A stretch of DNA of 64,000 nucleotides from CAVTYH01 sp963773875 (GTDB lineage: Bacteria; Planctomycetota; Planctomycetia; Pirellulales; JADZDJ01): positions 52,803 through 116,802 of the forward strand of contig CAVZCV010000007.1 in the NCBI GenBank assembly GCA_963773875.1, read 5' to 3'. Position numbers and translations under genes: made by a program. The notes beneath the pieces are model-generated. The model searched no databases, was not told the DNA's origin, and saw nothing but the letters and a program-made list of their open reading frames with translations. The first letter of the stretch is position 1, and the number at the start of each line of letters is the position of its first letter. This document shows positions 28,719-38,000 of the stretch, piece after piece.

Positions 28719-29621
28719 TTAAACTCGCGCGGCCGCCACTAATTCTTGAACTGTCTGCTCCAGAAGTGTTCGGCCCCCGAATTCCATTCCCAGATTGCGG
28801 AGTTTTTGCGTTACGATTTGATGGACAGGAGTCGTTTGCCGGCCGCGGATCTCGGCCGAGCTGGCGCTGATCTCTTTGGCCAAGTGCGCCACGTCCCACT
28901 CCGAAACGTACAGGTCGTAACAGTTGTAGGCCTCTCCAGCGATGCCGTCTGCTGATAATAACATTTGGACAGCTTTCGCCACATCGGCAGCGTGGACTTC
29001 CTTGCCGCCACGTTGGCAGGTTACCGTTTGGCCACGGACGACCGACCGTACAAGATCAAACCATTTGCTGTCCTTCGCAGGATGCGCCAGGCCATAGACG
29101 CCGGTCGGACGCAGCGCACAGATCGGATACTCCTGGCCCAGCCCATAGCTGTATACGAATTCTTCCAGCGCCGCCTTATGGGCGCCGTAGTGGCTGGTGG
29201 GCCACATGGGATGCGTTTCATCCAGCGGCCGGTCGTCGAGAATTCTATCGTAAACGGCACAGGTGGAGATAAACACAAATCGCGGCACTTTCGCGGTGCG
29301 TGCCGCCTCGATCAGTTCCAATGTGCCCAGAATATTTTTATTCGCAAATTCCAATAGGTTCCCTTCGCCGCCACGAAAGCCGCTGCCGGGATGATAGAGC
29401 GCGGCATGCACCACCGCCTGACAGCCATCGACCAGCGATTGGCACGCGCGCTGGTCGCCCAACTGCCCCGGGAGCCATTCCAATTGGCTAGCGAGGTCTG
29501 CTAGCTCGCTGCGATCGCTGTCGGGCCGATACCAACAGCGGCAAGTGTGTCCGGCGGTAATTAACTGCCGCACGATGTAGCGGCCGACAAAACCTGTCGC
29601 GCCGGTAACGGCGATTCTCAT
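28719..29621 (-). CDS. NAD(P)-dependent epimerase/dehydratase
   Basis: 300 residues of extended SDR fold. GATGFVG (7-13) is the Rossmann nucleotide-binding loop, STCAVYD (119-125) precedes the active site, and Tyr145-x3-Lys149 (YGAHK) is the catalytic pair. LRPTGVYG is the usual substrate-side motif. It probably acts on a nucleotide-sugar or dihydroflavonol-like substrate; no neighbour narrows this. The ATG at 29621 is a clean start. Confidence 0.88.
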   Translation of the reverse strand: MRIAVTGATGFVGRYIVRQLITAGHTCRCWYRPDSDRSELADLASQLEWLPGQLGDQRACQSLVDGCQAVVHAALYHPGSGFRGGEGNLLEFANKNILGTLELIEAARTAKVPRFVFISTCAVYDRILDDRPLDETHPMWPTSHYGAHKAALEEFVYSYGLGQEYPICALRPTGVYGLAHPAKDSKWFDLVRSVVRGQTVTCQRGGKEVHAADVAKAVQMLLSADGIAGEAYNCYDLYVSEWDVAHLAKEISASSAEIRGRQTTPVHQIVTQKLRNLGMEFGGRTLLEQTVQELVAAARV

Positions 29622-29684
29622 GATTGATACCCCGGGGTTGGCGTGATCCTGGTTGCGAAGTTAAAGGCAAGCTGGGCACCACCC

Positions 29685-30257
29685 TTACCACCGCCAGGAA
29701 GGATACACATGGATGTACGGCGTTGTGCGATTGGATTCTTCTTTCAGTCGCTGAACCTGATTGTCCAGCAGATCGATCTCCCATTGCAATTGGGTCTCGT
29801 GGGCGGAGTCTGCCAGTGTCTTGCCACGTTCAAGTTGCAGTTTGGCAACTTCGGCACGCAGACGAAAACGTTCAATGTCGAGTGGATCGAAGGTTCCCGG
29901 CGCGCGGCTGTTTACTGTCGTCGCGTTCTTCCATGTCGTTTCCGCCGTTTTTTGCTCGGCTTCGGCGCACTGCAACCAGACTTGAAATTCGCTAGCGGCC
30001 CGGCCTGCAGTGGCCTGCTCCAGTCGTGTTTTGGAAACTTGGACGTCGCGCTGATATTCGGCCACGACGCTGCTGGGTACCGAACGTGGCAATCGCTTGT
30101 TGCTCTGTTCGATGCGATTCAGATTCGCCTCGGCCAATTGCAGTTGCGCACGGGCGTAGCGCACTTCAACGCTCTCAGAAGCGGCGTCGCTCGGGGCGGC
30201 TGTCTCGGGTACTGGTCCCAACCAACAAACGACGGTCAGCAATATTGCGGCGTTCAT
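29685..30257 (-). CDS. secreted coiled-coil protein of unknown function
   Basis: 190 residues behind a good Shine-Dalgarno (GAGGAG). A signal peptide (MNAAILLTVVCWLGPVPETAA) is followed by two long charged helices (YARAQLQLAEANLNRIEQSNK and FRLRAEVAKLQLERGKTLAD). Similar short secreted coiled-coil proteins are frequent in planctomycetes. No catalytic motif is visible. It is 63 bases upstream of the epimerase gene and likely co-transcribed with it. Confidence 0.7.
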   Translation of the reverse strand: MNAAILLTVVCWLGPVPETAAPSDAASESVEVRYARAQLQLAEANLNRIEQSNKRLPRSVPSSVVAEYQRDVQVSKTRLEQATAGRAASEFQVWLQCAEAEQKTAETTWKNATTVNSRAPGTFDPLDIERFRLRAEVAKLQLERGKTLADSAHETQLQWEIDLLDNQVQRLKEESNRTTPYIHVYPSWRW

Positions 30258-30526
30258 CGGGCTAACTCCTCAAAACTTTCAACGACGAGTAAGTTAATAT
30301 TTCCCTGTTTGCGCTGGTCCTGAAATGGATGCAGGCTCTCAATACCCATAATTGTAACGACTCGGTTCTAGCGTTTAGCGAAAGGTGGAACGCCAATGGG
30401 GCGAAGATGACGGAGGTCATTTTCCAAAAGCGCCCACAACCTTTGCGCGCCAGTTGCGTGCGGAGGGCCATTCGGCCCTTGACGACGGTTTGAAATCGCC
30501 ACAAACTGTTTAGCGAAAAATACTTT
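30258..30526. other. intergenic region
   Basis: 269 bases without a convincing gene. GTTTAGCGAAA occurs twice in the same direction, at 30373-30383 and 30508-30518, bracketing a GC-rich segment. The second copy ends just before the tRNA fragment. Confidence 0.5.
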
Positions 30527-30565
30527 GCCGGAGTGGCGGAATGGCAGACGCGCTGGACTCAAAAT
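30527..30565 (+). pseudogene. 5' half of tRNA-Leu (anticodon CAA)
   Basis: gccggag (acceptor strand), tggcggaatggcagacgcg (D arm) and ctggactcaaaat (anticodon stem and loop with CAA) match bacterial tRNA-Leu exactly in layout. After the loop the sequence departs: no TCCAG to close the stem, no variable arm and no GTTCGA T-loop. The break in the anticodon loop is where many tyrosine integrases recombine, so this is probably one side of an integration site. Confidence 0.75.
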
Positions 30566-30779
30566 GCTGTTGCCAACAGCGTCTCAAGTGCTTCATTTGC
30601 AGGTATTTCCAGCGATCGCAATAGGTTAGCTGTACGTCACATCTGGTCGCTATTGGTCAGGAATGGTCCCAGTTGGTGACGTTCTTTGCGCGCCCTTGCG
30701 CGGCGCCGAATTGAAGGCGCGTTTTCATCCACTGATCGCCACGGCGCGACGCCCCGTGGCGATTCTTTTCGGAGATTCT

Positions 30780-30989
30780 ATGGCTGAAGATAACCCCACG
30801 GATCGACCCGATACAGCAATTAGGGACGCAATCGAGCGCGGCAACCTTGGGGAGTGTGCCCACCTGATTGCCAACGGTGAGAGGCCGTTCCCCAGCGGAT
30901 TCCGCGATCGCATTAGCCGCGAACTTGCGGCAGAAGTTGGGCGCCTTCGCAGCCTTCGGTTCATGCGATCCAGAAGTCTACTTCCGTAG
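30780..30989 (+). CDS. small hypothetical protein near integration scar
   Basis: 69 residues from ATG 30780: charged and helical, with AIRDAIERGNLGECAHLIANGERP and FRDRISRELAAEVGRLRSL. I do not recognise the family. Its place between a half tRNA gene and a transposase scrap suggests it belonged to a mobile element. Confidence 0.45.
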   Translation: MAEDNPTDRPDTAIRDAIERGNLGECAHLIANGERPFPSGFRDRISRELAAEVGRLRSLRFMRSRSLLP

Positions 30990-30996
30990 GTAACTT

Positions 30997-31290
30997 GTGG
31001 CAGACTTCTACGGGATCGCGAAGGACCGCCGCCTGTGTGAAGAAGTCCGCTACAACCTCGCTTACCGCTCGTTCTGCCGGCTGTCGCTCGAGGACGCCGT
31101 GCCGGACCACTCATCGCTCACACGGATTCGCGACCGCCTGGGCGAGGAGGTCTTCGAGGCCGTGTTCATGCGGATCGTCGCCCAGTGCCAGCAGAAAGGG
31201 CTGGTCAAAGACCCGTGTTGACTGACGGGACTCTGATTGCCGCGGATGCGGCGTTCAACTCGCTCGTGCACAACGACTCAACGACTGATA
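30997..31290 (+). mobile_element. IS1182-like transposase fragment
   Basis: LCEEVRYNLAYRSFCRLSLED, then VPDHSSLTRIRDRLG and VFEAVFMRIVAQCQQKGLV, is the N-terminal region of IS1182/IS5-group transposases. The frame slips near 31212 and resumes VLTDGTLIAADAAFNSLVHND, holding the first catalytic aspartate (TDGT). It ends near 31290, cutting into the 3' end of the convergent GH127 gene. More than half the transposase is absent, so it is dead. Confidence 0.8.
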
Positions 31291-33795
31291 TCTGCCCGCA
31301 CGACTGCGCAACCCGAATATGCGTGCCACTTCGCTGCCATCGGCCGCTTGGAAGCGAACACTTACTTTTTGCTTACGTTGAATGAGATCGGAAGGGATTT
31401 CATATTCGACGTCGAAGAATCCGGTCTGTTCTTGAGGGCTCGCGCGATCAATCTTTTGGTCAGCAACCTTTCTTCCGTCGATTTGCAGCTCGAATTGTCT
31501 TCGCAATGGCTCGTCGTTCCGATAAGTAACAATGAGCTTCATGGGATGAGCTTCTTCCACAGGCAAATCGAAAGACAACCAGGTGGCGGCTCGCCGTCCT
31601 GTACGATCTTGAGCGCGAACTGGCTGCGTTTCTTCGCCCGCCTGATAATTGAAATCACGCTCTGGCTGCATCTCACCCGGTTGGGCAAAGGCCACGGTTG
31701 CCGCGGTAAGCCGTTGCTGTTTTTCCTGCTCGGCGGCAAGCCGGCCGGCTCGTTTTTGCCAGTCGGCGCTCGTCAGGATGTCCCAGTAAATTCCATAGCG
31801 TTTGCCGTGCATCTTGTAGAACGGCATGAATGCGACGGCGACTTCTTCTTTATCGTCGGCTGGCGACCGGCCAATGGCCGTAAACTCTCCGGGCGCCCCT
31901 GCGGTTGGCTTTAGCCACGTTTCGACCGCCGATTCGTCATTCACAAATACCGGATAGTTTGCCGGCTGATTGCTGCGCGCCCCACGTCCATTTGCGGCTC
32001 GCGCCATCGAACTCATGTCGCCAGCCAAGACCAAAGGACCCCACATCAGCGCAGCTTTGTTGGGATTATCTGGCAACTCTGCCTTCCATAGCTTCTTGGG
32101 GAGCGTTAGAGAAACTATATCGCCCGTTTTCCAAATGCGTTTAACTTCAACATACGTACCGGGTTTAGGCACGTCACTGATCGCTGCATCGTTCACTTTC
32201 ACCGCAAAGCCGTCGCCAGCCCAATACGGACGACGGATCGCAAGCGTCAGTTGCTTGGGCGTATCTACAGTTATCTTGATTGCAGCCGAATCACCCTCTG
32301 GGAATAACGTTTCCATCTCGAGCAAAGCGCCCTGCGACGTCCACCGAGCAGTGCTGGGCGTGAATAGGTTAATCCACAACTTATTGCCCGACTCATAATA
32401 CAAACCAGCGCCGTGCAAAGCGTGGCTCTCCATGCCGGTGCCTACACAGCAAGTAAAACTTTCGCCCGGCCCGAGCATGCGCTGATACTCTTGTATGACT
32501 CCTTGCCCCACGGGAACCATGTACGAAGTTTGCCCGGTTTCGGGATTGATGGACGCGAGAATATGGTTGAAAAGAGCACGCTCGTGAAAATCGGCGTATT
32601 TGATATCCGGATCTAATGCAAATAGCTCCCGCGCCATTTTTAGCATGTTATAGACGTTGCACGATTCTGCCGTGCGGCCTTCAATCATCGGATTCAACTG
32701 GTCGGGACGGCCGAAATACTCGTTCCTGCCGTGGCCACCCGTAGCAAAACTGTGGTGAAAGGCCACTTCATCGAAGAAGAATTTCGCAGCTGTGCCATCA
32801 GTGCTATCGCCCGAATACTCATACCGTTTCAGCTCGCCGAGCAATTTAGGTACCTGGGTGTTTCCGTGCTTGCCGCTAAGGATGTCGTGCCCTTCGGCCA
32901 GCGGATTCACGATCGCGACATGTTCAAACTTATCGGAGAGAGCCAGCCAGCGGCGATCGCCTGTATCGGCATATAAGTCTGCGAGCACTTCATTCATGCC
33001 GCCAAATTCCGTTGACAGCATCTGCTGGATTTGCTGTTCGTCGAGTTTCGCTAGAATGTTCTCCACCCAACCAGCAAATTTCTTTTCCACATCCAGCGCT
33101 TCTTCATTGCCGGCTATGCGGTACGCATCTCGGAGTCCGGCGAAAATCTTGTGCTGGACGTACCATGGCGACCACATGCCGTTGAGATCGAACCCGCCGG
33201 AGCGAATCTTTCCGTCGGCGAGTTGCTGAAATAGCGTTTTGCCGTCGACAAGTTGTTGACTGCCGCGACCCGCGCCAGGCGTACTGCGTCCGGCATTGCC
33301 CAGCAGCGCACCGATGTAGCCATCGCCGTGCTTGTCCTGAATTTCCTTCAGCTCGTGGACGATGTACGCGACGCGATCCTTAAACTGCGGGTCGCCGGTT
33401 GCCGCGTACATGTAGCTGATGGCCGAGAGGTAATGCCCTGCAATGTGCCCCGTCAGCTGCCGGCCATCGCCGTCCCATCCGCCATACCCGTGATCTGCCT
33501 TGGGCTCGAGGCCTGCGCAGCCGCAAGAAATAAAGGATGCGATCCGGTTCGAGCTTGAGCAGATACTCTGCGTCAAGATCTTCGCGCGTTTGAGTGGTCC
33601 GCCGATAAGACGAATGTCGGCAATTGCAAGTGGGTGCGATTGTTCGCGCACGGCAGACTGAATCGCTACTGATTTCTTTAACTGTACCGAATCAGCGGCC
33701 AATACGCCTTCGCAAAACGCGGCAAGCAATACAATTGGCAGGAATCGATACAGACCGATTAGCGCACGTGTTAATTGAACTCGCTGAAGCGACAT
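31255..33795 (-). CDS. secreted DUF1680/GH127 beta-L-arabinofuranosidase-like enzyme
   Basis: Start at ATG 33795 gives a signal peptide (ALIGLYRFLPIVLLAAFCEG) and about 846 residues. GGWDGDGRQLTGHIAGHYLSA, ESCNVYNMLKMARELF, and FTCCVGTGMESH with its paired cysteines are hallmarks of GH127, in which a cysteine near zinc is the nucleophile. A C-terminal beta domain (about 700-840) follows. Between about 33585 and 33515 the frame is shifted and then restored, so LDAEYLLKLEPDR is readable only in another frame; two compensating indels explain it. The last few codons (after RIFGLR) run into IS1182-like DNA. Confidence 0.85.
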   Translation of the reverse strand: MSLQRVQLTRALIGLYRFLPIVLLAAFCEGVLAADSVQLKKSVAIQSAVREQSHPLAIADIRLIGGPLKRAKILTQSICSSSNRIASFISCGCAGLEPKADHGYGGWDGDGRQLTGHIAGHYLSAISYMYAATGDPQFKDRVAYIVHELKEIQDKHGDGYIGALLGNAGRSTPGAGRGSQQLVDGKTLFQQLADGKIRSGGFDLNGMWSPWYVQHKIFAGLRDAYRIAGNEEALDVEKKFAGWVENILAKLDEQQIQQMLSTEFGGMNEVLADLYADTGDRRWLALSDKFEHVAIVNPLAEGHDILSGKHGNTQVPKLLGELKRYEYSGDSTDGTAAKFFFDEVAFHHSFATGGHGRNEYFGRPDQLNPMIEGRTAESCNVYNMLKMARELFALDPDIKYADFHERALFNHILASINPETGQTSYMVPVGQGVIQEYQRMLGPGESFTCCVGTGMESHALHGAGLYYESGNKLWINLFTPSTARWTSQGALLEMETLFPEGDSAAIKITVDTPKQLTLAIRRPYWAGDGFAVKVNDAAISDVPKPGTYVEVKRIWKTGDIVSLTLPKKLWKAELPDNPNKAALMWGPLVLAGDMSSMARAANGRGARSNQPANYPVFVNDESAVETWLKPTAGAPGEFTAIGRSPADDKEEVAVAFMPFYKMHGKRYGIYWDILTSADWQKRAGRLAAEQEKQQRLTAATVAFAQPGEMQPERDFNYQAGEETQPVRAQDRTGRRAATWLSFDLPVEEAHPMKLIVTYRNDEPLRRQFELQIDGRKVADQKIDRASPQEQTGFFDVEYEIPSDLIQRKQKVSVRFQAADGSEVARIFGLRSRAGRYQSLSRCARAS

Positions 33796-33975
33796 GGCGT
33801 TGAATTGGCAAGGATGTGAATCGGAGCCCATTAAAAGGCAGAGGATGCGCTCGATTCACCGGGGTTACCACCGCCAGCGGCGGAAGTCAACGCGCGCCAA
33901 ACTTTAATGTCAATTCCGTCTTGGATGTAATGAACCGAGGCATCACAGCAACAAGCGTTAACTCCGCCCCTATGC

Positions 33976-34961
33976 TTACTGCGCGGCGAAATACTGATCG
34001 ACCGTCGTGGTCGCGCATGAACATACAGGAATACCGTCCAGTGCCTGTAACGTCACAGCCACCGAATCGGTACAGTTACCATTGTTCTGGATACAGGCGA
34101 CTCGCGCGACGCTGTCTCCATATTCGGTACCATTCAACTGGACAGTGCCATTGGGCCCCAACGTCCCTTCAAACGATTTCCCTCCGAGTGCGGAGGTAAA
34201 GTCGCTCAACGGACCGCCCCAACTGCGCACCGGTTTCCTTCACAGTGAGGATTTCGGCAGCCATTAAAGTATTGCTTGTGCCATCAGGGATTTTTTTGAG
34301 GGACGAGCTCTTACGAAGTGCGAATGGCGCACCTAAGAACTTCTGGGGTGCGGTGGTTGGCATCTAACGTGGCTTGACCACCACCGCTTGTCGACTCCTT
34401 GCCACCGTAATAGGTGTTGCCAAAGTTCACCGCATAATTGCCTCTCCAACGTGCGTAGGCCGGGCTTGGCCACTCATTTTGCACCATTCGATCCGATGGG
34501 CATTCAAACATTCCAACTTTCATCCGCCGTGCGGTATCATTCGAGGAGTCGGTAAATGACAAATCATAATGAATTGCATTCTGAAAACCGACCTCTTCGA
34601 TAAATGGCATCAGCGCACTGTACCATCCATGCTCGTCGTACCACCCATGGCCGGGAGCATTGCTGGGAGGAAGCATATCGCCCGGGCCATACTTGGTGCC
34701 CGCGGGCAAAACCTTCCTTGCCGATTCATGAGTTTGCATTGCCAGTCCAATTTGCTTCAGGTTATTCGCGCATTGCGTTCGCCGAGCTGCTTCGCGAGCC
34801 GATTGGATCGCCGGCAATAACAATGCTATTAGAATGCCGATGATGGCGATGACGACTAATAGCTCGACTAATGTAAAAGCCTTGACGCCAGCGCGATTCT
34901 TAACGTGTCGATCGCGATGCCGATGCGTGTACAGTTGCCCTATTCTGTTTTCCTTGTTCAT
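33976..34961 (-). CDS. DUF1559 pilin-like protein (two frame changes)
   Basis: ATG 34961 begins MNKENRIGQLYTH; after about 27 residues comes KAFTLVELLVVIAIIGILIAL, a type IV pilin/pseudopilin methylation and membrane motif. LLPAIQSAREAARRTQCANNLKQ is the diagnostic DUF1559 stretch. Near 34335 and 34225 the frame changes; the other frames carry IPDGTSNTLMAAEILT and WGGPLSDFTSALGGKSFEGT, standard for the family. The restored protein has about 328 residues. Planctomycetes carry many paralogues, whose role at the cell surface is unproven. Confidence 0.85.
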
Positions 34962-35028
34962 ACGAATCGCTCCATTGTTTACACGCATCGTCGCCAAATA
35001 CGAGGCTGCCCACCGCCGACAACGCGCA

Positions 35029-38000
35029 TTAGATATCGCTGCCCTCGCTTTGTTTTTTCGCGTTCCTTCGCCAGTTACGCAGAACAAATACGCCTGGAAT
35101 CGCACCCAACAAGAGAACAAACGTTGCGGGCTCGGGAACTGCTGAATTCGCTCCGCCGCCTGGGCCTATCAGATCCAACTCGGCCTGAATATCAGCATTC
35201 GACACGAGGCCGTCGGCATTCACATCGCCAATGTTAAACAGATCGTCGAAGGAAAGCGGGTTGCCGGCAATCAGATGGGTCGAACGATACTTATTTAAAT
35301 CGGTTAGAGCACTCAGCATCGTTGTCAGGTCTGCCCCGTTCGGCGCACCACCGCTTAAATCCCAATCGCCTAACACCACCGAGGACGTTCCCGTCGGGAC
35401 CACCTCACCGGTGCTCAAAAGCGAGGCTCCCGTGTACGCCACCCCGTTATTACGTGCGAAATGGATCTCCTTCAACTGCGCCGCGGTTAGCCCGCTGGTG
35501 CTGGTGCCGACAAAGATTGGATCGGTGGCACTGGCGGTGTTGATCGTGCCGTTCCAGTGCAAGATTGAAATCGCGCCGTTCCAGCTGGAACTTAGCGAGC
35601 TACTGTCCGCAAAGCTCAGGCTACCAGCACCAGCTAGATCGATTGCGCCATTTCCATTGACAAGTAACTTATTGGAAGTTAGCGCCAGCGTACTGCCCAA
35701 TGTACTGAAAGTACCACCGTTCAGGACGAGATTCGTATTCGCCGGCAACGCCGTTGGACTACCAAGAACCAGCGAACCACCGCTGATGATTGTTCCGCCG
35801 GTATAGGTATTGTTCCCGGAGAGCATCAGAGTACCGACGCCAACCTTACGAACGGCACCGCTTGTGTTCGGCACTAGCGTAGCCGTGCCACCGATTGCGC
35901 CGGTATTCCCGACGCCGCCACCCCGTAAGGTGAACGTCGGGACACTCGTATAATCAACGCCAGGGTTGGTGATGACGATACCGGTCAGGTTGCCGCTGGA
36001 ATCAACCGTCGCATTCGCGGTAGCTCCAATTCCGCCACCGCCGGTAATATCAACAATTGGAGCGCCGATGAATCCGCTGCCGCTAACTGTCAGGCCGGCC
36101 GCGCTCACACCACTGCCCGTCGGGGCCACGAGCGGTTGCGAGACCGTGATGCTGTGACCGGCCGAATCGAACACGGCGCCTTCGGAATACACATACGCAT
36201 TGAATGATCCGGTTGCGGCAGTGCCAGTGATGCCGCCCAAGAAATTCGTGTTGTTGTCGGCAGTCGGCGCCAATGTACCGCCGTGGAAGTTGAGAATCGC
36301 CCGACCGTTGCCTTGGCGGAGTAATGGAGTTTGGACCGTGCCGCCCGTGCCCAAGTTCAGAATGCCGGTGGCGTTGCTGTTTGTGGCCAGACGCACGTCG
36401 ACGCCGGGCTTCAGATACCCTGAACCAGAGACGTTAAGCACTCCGTTCTGGGATTCGGCAACGTACACTTCCTGCGCGTTGACATTAATTATACCGCCCG
36501 AAAGATTGACCTGCCCGTCAATCTGACCCGGCACGTAAGTTCCATTGACAGTGCCAATGGTCATGGGCGCACCGTTAGCATTCAACGTTCCGCCGGTCAT
36601 GTTGAGTAGCCCACGCCCGCCGCGGCCAACGACCATCCAGCTACCCGTCGTTACTGTGCCGCCGCTCATGTTCATGACGCCGTAATCGCCGGCGGTGGGG
36701 CCGATCCACAACTCGTTGATGCCAACGATATTCGCGCCTGGCAGAACGTTCATCGCAGCCTGTGTGCCAAAGCCAAGCCCCACTTGCAAAAACGGATTCG
36801 GGTTGCCGGTTGTTTGGGCGGGGATAATCGATCCGCTGATATTCATCACACCGTTCGACGCAAGCGTCTGGCCTGAGTACGTATAGGCTCCGGGCAGAGT
36901 CAAACTGCCATGGCTTACGCCGTCACCGCCGAGTTGCACCGAGAGCCGCTGGGCACCGCCATCGACCAGAGAACCACCGAAGGTATTGTTGCCGGTGGCA
37001 TTGATGACCAATGTTCGGGTAGCGCTGGCCGAGGGTCCGGCCGCAATCGTTCCCGTGCCTGCCAGGCCGGTGGCGGTGAAGTTGCGAGTAATATTCAGAG
37101 TGCTACCAGCGCTGACGGTTAATGGGCCAGAGATTGTGCTATTTGTTGTATTTGTTGCGTTCATCAACAGCGTGCCTGGCCCAGCAACGGTTAATCCGTA
37201 TCCGGTGTTCGTAGTAATGGGGCCTATGCCAAGTGTCCCAGCGCTAACTGTGATGGTTCGTGTGGTTCCCGATCCACCCAATGTTGTCGTTCCGTTAAGC
37301 GTTAGGTTATTGGTTGCGTCGACACTAATATCTGAATTCAAGTTCATCGCATTGGCGAGCGTGGTCCCAGCTGAAGTGGTTCCAATGGTGCCACCATTGA
37401 TGGTCAGCGCACCCGTGCCAATCGCCGAGTTGTTGTTCAAAATCAACGTGCCGGCGTTCTCGACAGTGCCACCGGTATAAGTGTTGGCATTGGCAATGGT
37501 CACCGTACCTGTGCCATTCATCACTACGAAGGGTGTAACGGCTGGCGTGGTGCTGTTGGCAATTGCGAACCCACCTTGGATCGTGTATGGCTTCGCGACG
37601 GTGTTGTTGAAAATGACGTTCGCCGGGCTGACGTTGGCGGCGAGATTCACCGTATTCGGGCCAGCAGCCGAATCGTCGAACACTACAGCGTCGTTGGTGA
37701 CGAAATTCGTTGCCGCGGAATTGGAGGAAAGTTTCCAATTATTGGTGACGTTGGCCGGATCCCAGTTCGTATCGCCAGTCCCATTCCACACGGCGCGATT
37801 GCCGCCGATGTTGATGCTGATGAGTCCCGCAGTTGCGGTATTCACGGTTGCCGATTGACGGGCGCCCAATCCGCCGAATGTGCCGGCCACGAACTTCGTC
37901 GTGTCAGGGGATCCGGCATAGCTAATGACCGAGAAAGTGCCTGGATCCCAGTAACCGACCGTATTCGTGCCGTTGATCGTAATATTGCCGGTGCCGGTGA

